45,519 nucleotides of DNA, taken from Uliginosibacterium gangwonense (lineage in GTDB: Bacteria > Pseudomonadota > Gammaproteobacteria > Burkholderiales > Rhodocyclaceae). The DNA lies in assembly GCA_005239635.1 (NCBI GenBank), contig SBBQ01000073.1, positions 1 through 45,519 on the forward strand, read 5' to 3'. The translations under genes were made by a program, and so were the position numbers. Of this stretch, positions 15,510-23,946 are shown piece after piece. Within the stretch, counting starts at the first letter, position 1. Every line of letters begins with the position of its first letter. Under the pieces are notes generated by a model. That model was not told where the DNA came from and made no database searches. It saw only the letters and a program-made list of their open reading frames with translations.

Positions 15510-16499
15510 TTAGCGCGCTTGAATACCAAGACGATCAAACAGCGCGTTATCACGCGCCACTTGTGGGTTGCCGGTGGTCAGCAACTGATCGCCATAGAAA
15601 ATGGAGTTGGCGCCTGCTAAAAAGCACATGGCTTGCAACTCGTCGCTCATTTCTTGGCGGCCTGCGGAAAGGCGCACATGACTGGTAGGCATGGTAATGC
15701 GCGCGCAGGCAATGGTGCGCACAAATTCAAACGGATCGATGGGGTCAGTATCGGCCAGCGGCGTACCTGGCACGCGCACTAAATTGTTGATCGGCACAGA
15801 TTCCGGCGGTGTTTCCATGCTGGCTAAAGTGGCAATTAAGGCCGCACGCGCACTGCGTGATTCACCCATACCTACAATGCCACCGCAACACACATTAATG
15901 CCGGCATCACGCACTTTGTCGAGCGTATCAAAACGATGATCTTGCGTGCGCGTACTGATGATGCGACCGTATTCTTCAGGCGCGGTATCAATGTTGTGGT
16001 TGTAGTAATCCAAACCCGCGTCTTTTAATTGCGACGCTTGTCCATCGCCCAACATACCGAGCGTGGCACAGGTTTCCATGCCCAACGCTTTAACTGCGCG
16101 CACCATTTCAAGCACGGGTTCCAAATCTTTCTGCTTGGGGCCACGCCATGCGGCACCCATACAAAACCGCGTTGCTCCTGCCGCCTTAGCTTGTTGAGCA
16201 GCCGCCACCACTTCATCAACCGGCAATAAACCTTGTCGCTCTAAGCCCGTATCAAAGTGTGCAGACTGCGGGCAGTAGCCACAATCTTCTGAACACCCCC
16301 CTGTTTTAATTGACAACAAGGTTGAGCGCTGCACTTCGTTGGCGTTGAAATTTGCACGGTGCACTTGCTGTGCTTGATACATCAGGTCAGCAAACGGCAG
16401 GGCATACAAAGCCTCGACTTGTTCAGTTGACCAGCGTTGTGGCGCCGGTGTTTTGGCAGACAAATTTCGAATCGGTACGGTAACGACAGAGGTACTCAT
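15510..16499 (-). CDS. bioB: Biotin synthase
   Basis: Radical-SAM enzyme inserting sulfur into dethiobiotin, the last step of biotin synthesis. The radical-SAM cluster motif CX3CX2C is seen as [15 protein letters not shown] (about residues 69-83). Other BioB signatures are [31 protein letters not shown] (which carries cluster-proximal residues), [11 protein letters not shown] and [14 protein letters not shown] with the Arg that ligates the [2Fe-2S] cluster. The 329-residue length is normal. It leads bioB-bioC-small ORF. No BirA-type operator was recognised upstream. Confidence 0.97.
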   Translation of the reverse strand: MSTSVVTVPIRNLSAKTPAPQRWSTEQVEALYALPFADLMYQAQQVHRANFNANEVQRSTLLSIKTGGCSEDCGYCPQSAHFDTGLERQGLLPVDEVVAAAQQAKAAGATRFCMGAAWRGPKQKDLEPVLEMVRAVKALGMETCATLGMLGDGQASQLKDAGLDYYNHNIDTAPEEYGRIISTRTQDHRFDTLDKVRDAGINVCCGGIVGMGESRSARAALIATLASMETPPESVPINNLVRVPGTPLADTDPIDPFEFVRTIACARITMPTSHVRLSAGRQEMSDELQAMCFLAGANSIFYGDQLLTTGNPQVARDNALFDRLGIQAR

Positions 16500-16648
16500 G
16501 ATTTACGGCCTTGAACGTATGGGGCATTGGCAAAATAGGTGGGCACGCGAACCATGATCAAGATGAATCAAGCTCTTTGTGCAGGGGGTTCGGCTGCACG
16601 CCACCATTTCTTGCAGCGCATCATTATCGCCGATTCTGGCTGCGCTGT

Positions 16649-16693
16649 CGTGCCATGAAGCGTGCCATGAAGCGTGCCATGAAGCGTGCCATG
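16649..16693. repeat. 12-bp tandem repeat, 3.75 copies
   Basis: The unit CGTGCCATGAAG is repeated three times without change (16649-16660, 16661-16672, 16673-16684), with a fourth partial copy CGTGCCATG (16685-16693). The unit is a multiple of three, but no supported gene covers it. It lies between bioB and the terminator of the catabolic region. Confidence 0.9.
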
Positions 16694-16719
16694 TATCGCG
16701 CCCAGTAAAGTATTGGCGC

Positions 16720-16751
16720 CAAAAGAAAAAAGGCCCGTCCAAAGACGGGCC
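16720..16751 (-). terminator. Rho-independent terminator of the envelope/meta operon
   Basis: On the minus strand GGCCCGTC (16751-16744) pairs with GACGGGCC (16739-16732), a perfect 8-bp GC-rich stem with a 4-nt loop. It is followed directly by TTTTTTCTTTT. It lies about 120 bp after the DUF1329 stop and should end the long minus-strand transcript. Confidence 0.9.
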
Positions 16752-16765
16752 GACACCATCAACTA

Positions 16766-16799
16766 CAGCACTCAGGCATTGCGTGCTGCCTGAGTGCTG
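16766..16799 (-). repeat. 13-bp perfect inverted repeat ahead of the terminator
   Basis: CAGCACTCAGGCA (16766-16778) and TGCCTGAGTGCTG (16787-16799) form a perfect 13-bp stem with an 8-nt loop. It sits between the DUF1329 stop and the terminator and has no U-tract. It could stabilise the 3' end of the transcript or be a protein-binding site. Confidence 0.75.
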
Positions 16800-16868
16800 G
16801 CACCACAGCGATGGCTAGGGGGAAACTACCTAAAAACAAAGTCTGCAATTAAGCCGATGCTGCTCGAC

Positions 16869-18176
16869 TTAGTCACTACCGCGCATGTTCTGAACTTGGA
16901 ACAAGGACGGCGGATTCTGCTGATAGCCCACCTTGCCCTTGAACTGGCCCGTTGAGCAATGCTTGGACTGGATGTCGACCATTTGGAAGGCATCATCAAT
17001 ACCCACGCCCGAACCCTTATTCATCGGCAGGTGATGATCCGGATGTGACTTACCTACTGACCAGACCTTCCACAGTTCACCCTTGCGGTCGTAGATTTCG
17101 ATCGCACCGTTCAGCGCTTGCAGCTGTGCGTCCATATAGAACGTACGGCGGCTGATCGGATGGTTCGGGTTCACAGGTGTCGCCTCCAGCACATATACCT
17201 TGCGCAACTGCCATGAAGCTTGGAAGAAGCAGTTACCTTGACCACCAAACGCGACGAACTTGTAGTCCGGATGCTTGAACTCATCACTCAGCGGCAATTC
17301 ATTGTGGTTCCACATTGGCAGCAACACATTCTTGGTGCCTTTGTAGGTCCACTTCATGTCACTCACGCGGCCGTTGTAACCTTCAAAGTCCTCAATCATC
17401 AGATCGGTACCCAAGAAGGAGTCGGTCACTTGACCCGTTGCCAATCGACGCACGCGACGTTGGAAGCCGAGGTACAAATACGCATCATCCAATTTCTGAT
17501 CATCGTCGTAACGTTGAATCAGCAGCTGCGTATTCTTCAGATCAATTGGCTCCAACACCTTCATGTAAATAGCGCGGAATAAATTGGACGCATTACCCGG
17601 CACTTCAGGCACCGGCGCATCCTTCACGCGGTGCTTAAAGTTTAGGAAGTGGAACTCCAGCTTCAACACGCGCTCTACTTGGGCGGTGTTCATGTTGCGC
17701 AGGGTCAGCATCATCGGGTCGATGGCTGCGTTGTCCCCCCAGTTCAAACCGTATTTGTAGTTCCACGCAAGCTTTTCGCCAGCACGCGGATCTTTCAGGT
17801 CTGGCTCTTCTGGGAACGGACGGCCAGCCACAAAGCCCGTAATATCCCCATTGTTCGGCCCCAGCTTTGAAGAGTTCAAATTCTTGCGGGTGGCTTCAAT
17901 GTAGCTCGCCGGCATATTGAAGTTGGTTGTGGGGCCGACTTTAATTTCGGCCCAACCTTCCTTGATCACGCGGTAAGTGCCGAGCGCCAAGATGTTTTTG
18001 AACTGATCGACGTTACCTTTGTTGATCGTCATGCCCGCAGACAAGCCGGGCGTCGTCGGAAAGCCACCTTTATAAGGACTGAACGTCGATTCCACATCAG
18101 CATCTGTGGCGGCGTGAGACATACCGAAGCTGACAGCCAGCATCAGCGACAGTGCGGTTTTTTGCATCATCTTCAT
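16869..18176 (-). CDS. DUF1329 exported (outer-membrane-associated) protein
   Basis: 435-residue exported protein of the DUF1329 family, distantly related to LolA/LolB-type lipoprotein-sorting folds. Its function is not established. The frame opens at 18191, but the ATG at 18176 is preferred because AAGGAA lies 6 nt upstream and a signal peptide follows (MKMMQKTALSLMLAVSFGMSHA, given here in part, cleaved before ATDADVES). Visible family segments include NWGDNAAIDPMMLTLRNMNTAQ and YLGFQRRVRRLATGQ. It is the last of four consecutive genes (YCF48-like, RND, DUF1302, DUF1329) that co-occur in many hydrocarbon, steroid or aromatic degraders. The family is known from such clusters; a role here in envelope trafficking of hydrophobic compounds is inference. 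Confidence 0.85.
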   Translation of the reverse strand: MKMMQKTALSLMLAVSFGMSHAATDADVESTFSPYKGGFPTTPGLSAGMTINKGNVDQFKNILALGTYRVIKEGWAEIKVGPTTNFNMPASYIEATRKNLNSSKLGPNNGDITGFVAGRPFPEEPDLKDPRAGEKLAWNYKYGLNWGDNAAIDPMMLTLRNMNTAQVERVLKLEFHFLNFKHRVKDAPVPEVPGNASNLFRAIYMKVLEPIDLKNTQLLIQRYDDDQKLDDAYLYLGFQRRVRRLATGQVTDSFLGTDLMIEDFEGYNGRVSDMKWTYKGTKNVLLPMWNHNELPLSDEFKHPDYKFVAFGGQGNCFFQASWQLRKVYVLEATPVNPNHPISRRTFYMDAQLQALNGAIEIYDRKGELWKVWSVGKSHPDHHLPMNKGSGVGIDDAFQMVDIQSKHCSTGQFKGKVGYQQNPPSLFQVQNMRGSD

Positions 18177-18197
18177 GTTATTTCCTTCCATCGTTCT

Positions 18198-18259
18198 ATC
18201 AACCGGATCTGGTTTGCCAATCCGGTCGATATGTTTTCCGGTGGGTTGATCCGGTTGAT
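18198..18259 (-). repeat. 12-bp perfect inverted repeat between DUF1302 and DUF1329 genes
   Basis: ATCAACCGGATC (18198-18209) and GATCCGGTTGAT (18248-18259) are exact reverse complements separated by 38 nt. That loop holds further TCCGG/CCGGT copies and one ATTGGCAA octamer. The stem begins at the DUF1302 stop codon. It may be an intercistronic RNA structure setting the relative amounts of the two products. No U-tract follows, so full termination is unlikely. Confidence 0.7.
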
Positions 18260-20154
18260 TAGAACTTGTAACGCATCATGAAATAGACGTCGTTTTCTTT
18301 AAACGCGACGCCAATCGGGCCGGCGCGGAAACGACCCAGCGGCTCGATACCACCGTAGTCACCACTCGGCGTGCCCACACCCAATGCAGCGCTGTTACCT
18401 GTGGTGTTATCCCAGGTATAACGCTGATAGTTGTCATCACGGCCTTTCAGATTTGCACCAAAAGTGAGTTTCATATCATTAGTAATATTCCACTCAACCT
18501 GCGGTGAAGCGACCCATGCATGCGCACGGAAATCACGCGCCAAAATCAACTGCGGGCTCACACGGTCACCCATCAAGAAACCCTTGATCAACAAGGTGCC
18601 AATGTAGTTGTCTTTCCAATCAGGCATACCGACCAACTTGCCAGTCGTACCTGTACCCGGACGCGTTTCGTGATTAAAGATGTGCTGATAAAACAGCTGT
18701 GCAGAAATCAGCGTCGTACGATTTGGGTTAATAAAAGGAATGAAGGTTGGGCGATCGATACCAATCACCGAGCGGAATGTATTGTTCTTGGAATACAGCT
18801 CCGGACGTGCCGTATTGGCAAACTCCTCGCCATGGGTAAAGGCACCCTCCATACGTACTGCTGCACCCGCCTCTTCTAGCTGGAAGTCCATGGAGCCACC
18901 GACCATATACAAGCGCGGGAACACCATTTCAAAATTCAGCAGATACGGATTTGAGGTGCGGAGGATATTGCCTTGCGCCCCATGCAGTGAGGGCAATTGG
19001 CTACGATAGCTCAGCGCATTCAGCGAGAAGCTCAGACCATCTTTGGTCACACCTTCATACTTCACGCCGTATGAGCCAGCATCACGCCACTTTGGCAATG
19101 TAATTTGCTTCAAGCCCGCAAGGCCCGGTGCAAAACTACCCGTGTTACCCCCCAAATCACCAAAGTTGGACAGCGTATTACCGTCGGTCCACAGCATGCG
19201 CAAAGCGCGGAACAAACAGCCCGCATCCAGAATGCGATTTGGTGTACCGCACTGCCCTAAGTTATTGGGGCGGAATTGGTCAAAGCTCCAGACCAATTGC
19301 ACATTGCGGTCCTGCATGTTTTCAGAGCCACCCAAACGCCACTCAGCCTGCGCAGACCACAAGGGGATACGAATATCCTGCAGCTCGTCGTAAATGTTGT
19401 TGCGCGAAAAATCGACCGGGTTAAACACGTCCAGCACACGGAACAAATCGGTACGACCCCACACGATTTGCTGACGACCGACCTTCACAAATAGATCAGT
19501 GTTGTCATTCATGCTAAATGTTTTGCGGAAGTAAGCTTCGCGAATGAAGTCGAGCTTGCTGTTGAACTCCGGCGCTTCGAGTTCATGCAATGACAGATCG
19601 CCATAGCCACCAAAGTCTGCACAACCACGACGGTCAATATCACACGGACGCACCGGAACCGCAGCAGTGGTATTGCCATCGAACGTATGCCAACCGCTAC
19701 CCAGCACGCCAAGACCAGTATTGGTATTGCCTGCGGCTAAGCCACCTGCAATACCGTTGCTACCGTAAGCCACCATACTGTTAGTTGGTGTGTCATACAA
19801 ACTCACAGCACCGCCCGCCTTCTTGCCGAACTCGTCGTCATTCATGCGGTAGACACCATCCCACGTGCCGCGCAGCACACTGTGAAAATTCCAGCCGTCG
19901 CTCATGCCTTTGTCAGATTCAATCTGCAAAGTGTTGCGGAACTTGGCTAGACCGACGGCATGACCCGATGCGTCTTTACCGCGATAGGCGGTATGGTTTT
20001 CGTAGATGAAATCGCTTTTCCACGGCGAATCACCTTCACCCATTGCCGGAAGATTGTCGTCTGCCCATGCAACTGCTCCTAGCATGAGCGGTGTCACCGC
20101 TAAGGCGGCGATCACGTGTCTCCCGTGTTTACGATGCCACTTCTGCTTTATCAT
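18259..20154 (-). CDS. DUF1302 outer-membrane beta-barrel protein
   Basis: 631-residue exported protein of the DUF1302 family, predicted to be an outer-membrane barrel. The signal peptide is seen at residues 1-31 (hydrophobic ALAVTPLMLGAVAWA, cleavage before DDNLP). The body alternates short amphipathic strands rich in aromatics. It ends in the C-terminal strand NDVYFMMRYKF, whose terminal Phe is typical of BAM substrates. Conserved DUF1302 segments include FVKVGRQQIVWGRTDLFRVLDVFNP. It is 52 bp downstream of the RND transporter gene. Its partners suggest an outer-membrane channel or acceptor for a hydrophobic compound; no substrate can be read from the sequence. Confidence 0.87.
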   Translation of the reverse strand: MIKQKWHRKHGRHVIAALAVTPLMLGAVAWADDNLPAMGEGDSPWKSDFIYENHTAYRGKDASGHAVGLAKFRNTLQIESDKGMSDGWNFHSVLRGTWDGVYRMNDDEFGKKAGGAVSLYDTPTNSMVAYGSNGIAGGLAAGNTNTGLGVLGSGWHTFDGNTTAAVPVRPCDIDRRGCADFGGYGDLSLHELEAPEFNSKLDFIREAYFRKTFSMNDNTDLFVKVGRQQIVWGRTDLFRVLDVFNPVDFSRNNIYDELQDIRIPLWSAQAEWRLGGSENMQDRNVQLVWSFDQFRPNNLGQCGTPNRILDAGCLFRALRMLWTDGNTLSNFGDLGGNTGSFAPGLAGLKQITLPKWRDAGSYGVKYEGVTKDGLSFSLNALSYRSQLPSLHGAQGNILRTSNPYLLNFEMVFPRLYMVGGSMDFQLEEAGAAVRMEGAFTHGEEFANTARPELYSKNNTFRSVIGIDRPTFIPFINPNRTTLISAQLFYQHIFNHETRPGTGTTGKLVGMPDWKDNYIGTLLIKGFLMGDRVSPQLILARDFRAHAWVASPQVEWNITNDMKLTFGANLKGRDDNYQRYTWDNTTGNSAALGVGTPSGDYGGIEPLGRFRAGPIGVAFKENDVYFMMRYKF

Positions 20155-20206
20155 TTAGGCTTCTCCCCTGTGTTAAACAACACACTCCTCTTGCACCACT
20201 CATAAG

Positions 20207-22660
20207 TCACATCCCTCCGGATGCAACCCGTTTTTCAGGTGTAACCTCCACCTGTATTTCTACTTGCTTGCCGTCTTCCACCAACACGCCTTCAGACGTG
20301 TAGTGGCTCGACACCACGAAATGCGGTTTAAACACGACACACCATGCCGGCACGATCAACATGGCGGCAAAGGCATTGACGAGCAGCATGAAAGAGAGCA
20401 GCACTGCGGCATCGGACTGGAAGCGCAGGTCTGACATGAAGATCCACATCACCACACCAGCGATGAGCGTGGCGGCAGTAAATGAAACGGCGTAACCCGT
20501 GGTCGATACCGCATTGATCACCGCTTGGTGGATGCTATGGGTATGCGCCATTTCTTCACGGATGCGATCCATGAAATAAACGGCATAGTCGATACCAACG
20601 CCCACGCCCACGGCGATTACAGGCACGGTATTGACGCTGATACCAATGTTGGCTGCACCCATGTAGGCGTAAGTCATGACGGTTGCAAACAACATGGGCA
20701 ACACCATGAGCCAGCCAGCATGTAGCGATTGGTAATAAACCGTCACCAACAAGAACGCGATTGCCATCACCGTGGGGATGATGATCATGTGGTCGGTGTG
20801 CAGCGCCTGATTACCTGCCGCTTGCACACCAATAATGCCGCCGCCTAATTCAATATGTAGCCCCGGTACTTCGGCTTCGATTTGCTTTGCACCTTTTTCT
20901 GCCAAGGCCACGATGCGATTGATCGTGTCTGCTTGGTGGTCTTTGTAATAGAACACCATGTCCGCTTCGGTTTCCTGCGGATTCACAAACTCTTTCAACG
21001 CCCCGGGGATCGGGCTAGAGGCCATATAGGCAAACATCAAGCCGCCGACTTCTTCCGGGTTGTCCGGCAACTGCATCCAGCGCGGGTCATCGTTATGCGT
21101 AAGTCGATTCACAACCCGCACAACACCAGGAATCGCTTTGGTACCGCCGAGCTCGGGGTCAGACAGCATGTGCGCTTGGAAACGCTCAATGGCTGCTAGC
21201 ACTTCAGGGCGCTTAATACCACCGGCTTGGTCTGTGCGTGCCACCACATGCAATTCTTCTGAGCCGGGAAAGCGTGAATTCACCGCCGCGGTCGAGATAT
21301 TGAAGTCGTGGTTACGGTGCAGCAATGGACTACCCGGTTCTGACTCACCGAGTTTGACTTGGCTCACGAAATACGAACCCAAGACAGACAGCAGTAATGC
21401 GGATAAAAGAATGGCGCGCGCACCACTGTCTGTACCGCCGGTACGCGCCATAACTGCGCCCAGTGCATTGCGCATGGCGGCATTCTTGTTTTCTGTTTGG
21501 CGTGGCTGGGGCAATACGGTCAGCGCCAATGGCACCATGAAGTGCACCGTAAAGATGACTGAAAAACCCCAGAAGCCCGCAGCCAAACCTAATTTGTAAT
21601 TAAATGGGGCCGCGCCCAACATCAGCACCGCAATTCCCACCGCATCAACAATAATGGCCAGTGAGCCCGGGCGGAACAGCGCATCCAGTGCATTGCGCGC
21701 AGCCTTTTTGCCATTCAGTGTTACGGCTAACTCTTCGTAATACCGTGCTACCAACTGCACGCCATGTGAGGTTGCGCGGGCAGCAATAAGGAAGGGAATT
21801 GGCAAAGACAAGGGCTCTAGGTTCAGCCCAACAACGGCCATAAACCCAAGCCCCCAAATAGATGACAATGCAATTCCAAGTAGCGGCAGTGCAATGCCAT
21901 AAAAGCGTCGGAAGTACACAATGAGTAGCGTTGTGATCAACGCCAAGGTCGCGGCAAGAATGGCAAGGATTTGATTCAGGTAGGTATAAACCCAACCAAC
22001 CAACACCGGATTTCCTGTTACATAAACCTGATGCCCAGCCTTGCTAACTTCCTCTCGCACTTTTTGTAGTGCTGCAAACGTCTTGGGATAATCAACGCTG
22101 CCTTCATTCAACTGCGCCTTAATCAACGCGGCCTTCATGTCAGGCGAAACGAGCAGGCCATAAATCGTGGGATTAGCCTGAACATCACGCTGCAATTTAT
22201 CAAGCGCGGCTTGGTCGGCCGGTGGTTTGGTGGCGTCGTAATAAGACTCTGACACAAAGCCACCTTCTGGCGACAAGTACACTTTGCGCGAGGTACGGTG
22301 CGTGAGTGATGACACCAAGTTGTGATTCACGCTAGGCAAGCTATCAATGCCCTGCGTTGCTTCATGCACCAGCTTTAAAGTGTCTGGATTAAAGATCGTG
22401 CCTTGATCAACTTCGATCGACATCACAATGACGTTGGCACCACCGAAGCTTTCTTTAATGCGGTTGTAAACCTTGATGTAGGCATGGTTCTGCGGCAGCA
22501 AATCTGCAAAGTCTGTGTAGACGCGCAAGCGCGGCAAGGCCAGTGCAAACAACACCGTAATACTCAGAATAAAGGCCAGCACGATGCGCGGATTGTCGAA
22601 CAGCCACTCCTCGGCGCGTTGCATCTTGGCTGTAATGCGTTGTCGAATACTTGATTTCAT
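20207..22660 (-). CDS. RND/MMPL-family transporter
   Basis: 817-residue inner-membrane transporter of the RND superfamily (MMPL or hydrophobe-exporter type). The topology fits two repeats of one plus five transmembrane helices: TM1 at about 28-45 (IVLAFILSITVLFALAL) followed by a large periplasmic loop, then five helices (about 225-375), and the same pattern repeated in the second half, with a late helix group at about 620-790. Hallmark segments are GVGVGIDYAVYFMDRIREE with the internal Asp in the proton-relay region, and the matching IPFLIAARATSHGVQL in the first half. It overlaps the YCF48-like gene upstream by 4 bp (ATGA), so the two proteins are made together. Its cargo is unknown. Confidence 0.9.
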   Translation of the reverse strand: MKSSIRQRITAKMQRAEEWLFDNPRIVLAFILSITVLFALALPRLRVYTDFADLLPQNHAYIKVYNRIKESFGGANVIVMSIEVDQGTIFNPDTLKLVHEATQGIDSLPSVNHNLVSSLTHRTSRKVYLSPEGGFVSESYYDATKPPADQAALDKLQRDVQANPTIYGLLVSPDMKAALIKAQLNEGSVDYPKTFAALQKVREEVSKAGHQVYVTGNPVLVGWVYTYLNQILAILAATLALITTLLIVYFRRFYGIALPLLGIALSSIWGLGFMAVVGLNLEPLSLPIPFLIAARATSHGVQLVARYYEELAVTLNGKKAARNALDALFRPGSLAIIVDAVGIAVLMLGAAPFNYKLGLAAGFWGFSVIFTVHFMVPLALTVLPQPRQTENKNAAMRNALGAVMARTGGTDSGARAILLSALLLSVLGSYFVSQVKLGESEPGSPLLHRNHDFNISTAAVNSRFPGSEELHVVARTDQAGGIKRPEVLAAIERFQAHMLSDPELGGTKAIPGVVRVVNRLTHNDDPRWMQLPDNPEEVGGLMFAYMASSPIPGALKEFVNPQETEADMVFYYKDHQADTINRIVALAEKGAKQIEAEVPGLHIELGGGIIGVQAAGNQALHTDHMIIIPTVMAIAFLLVTVYYQSLHAGWLMVLPMLFATVMTYAYMGAANIGISVNTVPVIAVGVGVGIDYAVYFMDRIREEMAHTHSIHQAVINAVSTTGYAVSFTAATLIAGVVMWIFMSDLRFQSDAAVLLSFMLLVNAFAAMLIVPAWCVVFKPHFVVSSHYTSEGVLVEDGKQVEIQVEVTPEKRVASGGM

Positions 22661-23631
22661 GACTGCTTTCCGTTCGGCAACACAGGCTCACTCGGTGCAA
22701 CTGTTGCTTGCCCGCCTAAGCTACGCAGCAAGCCACCTGGGCCGCCAATGACGATTTGTCCATTTTGTTGTGCACCCGCGCCCAAGAAGGCAGGCACCGC
22801 ATCGGGGTAAGTAACGGCGACCCACTGTGCACCTTCGCGCTTGGCCACCACACCCGATGCGCCCACGCCATGCGGCACACCATTGACCAGCATGAGGCGA
22901 TACAAGGGCGCTTGCGTGGTATTAACTTCAGCTGACCAACTGTGACCACCGTCTACGGTGCGCAACATCTGGCCCGCCAGGCCGGAGATCCATCCCTCTT
23001 CTGCATTGGCAAACACCGCTGCGTAGGGATAAAACTCTCCCGCAATGGCTGGCAGCTTTTGCCAAGTCGCACCGCCATCATGTGTCTCGGCAACTAAACC
23101 AAACTCGCCCAGTAAGAGGCCGCGACCTTGTTCGAAAAAATGAATGGCAGTGATTTGCGCGTCTTCACCCAAATCGCTCACGCTCCAATGCACCCCCGCA
23201 TCGGTGCTGTGTGCGACTTGGCTGCGACTGCCCACGACCCACCACGCGTTATGCGCGTCGCACGTCAAAGCAACGGGATTGCGCGGCTTTTCAAGATCAT
23301 GCGCCGTCCACTTTTGCGCTTGCGCATCGGACTGCCAAACCTTGTGGTTGAAATCGAGTGCAACGAAACTGCCATCCGGACAACTTGTCACATCAATAAT
23401 TGAGGCGCCCTGAATGGCAATGCGAGCCCAAGTACGACCCGCATCTTCAGAACGCAAAATGGCACTGGATTGCGTGCCGCCCACCATGACCTTGCCATTG
23501 CTGGCAAGTGCTTGCGTCGTGTCATAACGACGCACAGCCGAATCGGCGCGTGCAGAAGCCTGTTCGGCATTGCGTGCACAGCCGCCAATGGCAAAACTGA
23601 TCATGCTGGCGATCAAGACGAGCTTGTTCAC
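22657..23631 (-). CDS. YCF48-like beta-propeller lipoprotein
   Basis: 324-residue protein with a lipoprotein signal (hydrophobic LVLIASMISFAIGGC, lipobox IGGC, Cys at residue 18). It has repeated BNR/YCF48-type propeller blades, seen as EDAGRTWARIAI, TDAGVHWSVSDLG, HDGGATWQKLPA and VDGGHSWSAEV. YCF48-like propellers usually act as assembly or docking factors. The start is GTG at 23631 with a strong GGAGGGTGAG immediately upstream. It heads the envelope module, 105 bp after dmpI, and its stop overlaps the RND start. It is probably the periplasmic partner of the RND protein; that pairing is inferred from the coupling and from co-occurrence elsewhere. Confidence 0.85.
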   Translation of the reverse strand: MNKLVLIASMISFAIGGCARNAEQASARADSAVRRYDTTQALASNGKVMVGGTQSSAILRSEDAGRTWARIAIQGASIIDVTSCPDGSFVALDFNHKVWQSDAQAQKWTAHDLEKPRNPVALTCDAHNAWWVVGSRSQVAHSTDAGVHWSVSDLGEDAQITAIHFFEQGRGLLLGEFGLVAETHDGGATWQKLPAIAGEFYPYAAVFANAEEGWISGLAGQMLRTVDGGHSWSAEVNTTQAPLYRLMLVNGVPHGVGASGVVAKREGAQWVAVTYPDAVPAFLGAGAQQNGQIVIGGPGGLLRSLGGQATVAPSEPVLPNGKQS

Positions 23632-23736
23632 CTCACCCTCCTCTGTGTAAGCGTTGTGCGAATCTGCGTTCGCATCAGCGATGTATTCCGTTATCTCTTT
23701 GCGGCGCGCTCATCGTCTGAGCGATCGCGCTTGTTT

Positions 23737-23928
23737 TTACCGACCTAAATCTTTTGCGGTTTTGCCGGCAATGCCCCAGTTGGTATTGGGCATGTCGTGA
23801 ATCCAGACACGTACGTTTTCGATCGGTGCATCAACGGCCTCCATCATGGCGGCCGTTACTTTCTCAATCACTTTTCGCTTTTGCTCTTCTGTTCTGCCTT
23901 CCAGCAGATAGATTTGTACGAACGGCAT
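23737..23928 (-). CDS. dmpI: 4-oxalocrotonate tautomerase
   Basis: Small hexameric tautomerase converting the enol of 2-hydroxymuconate to 2-oxo-3-hexenedioate in the oxalocrotonate branch of meta cleavage. The 62-residue mature chain begins with the catalytic Pro-1 (MPFVQIYLLEGR) and keeps Arg-11 and Arg-39 (NVRVWIHDM); Trp stands at position 50 where the classical enzyme has Phe. A strong AGGAGAGGGGC precedes the ATG. It is the last gene of dmpCDEFGHI, 18 bp after dmpH. Compare the fused tautomerase at 32923-33357. Confidence 0.95.
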   Translation of the reverse strand: MPFVQIYLLEGRTEEQKRKVIEKVTAAMMEAVDAPIENVRVWIHDMPNTNWGIAGKTAKDLGR

Positions 23929-23946
23929 GCCCCTCTCCTTGTTTTC

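Larger units (their letters stand above)
16500..16868. other. Intergenic region between bioB and the envelope module
   Basis: These 369 bp hold no convincing gene. They contain, in order, one copy of the over-represented octamer (ATTGGCAA, 16526-16533), a 12-bp tandem repeat (16649-16693), a minus-strand terminator (16720-16751) and a 13-bp inverted repeat (16766-16799). It is the left boundary of the phenol catabolic region. No insertion sequence, tRNA or attachment-site duplication was recognised here. Confidence 0.6.

Noticed and set aside
16503-16818. Short frames over the 12-bp tandem repeat (for example repeated SWHA or MKRA units)
   Set aside because: The repeated peptides arise only because the 12-bp unit is divisible by three. 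Frames are open on both strands, without ribosome-binding sites or resemblance to known proteins.
23632-23736. Possible separate promoter or terminator between dmpI and the YCF48-like gene
   Set aside because: A small dyad (CGCTCA-N5-TGAGCG) is present, but there is no U-tract and no convincing -35/-10 pair. Read-through from the meta operon cannot be excluded.
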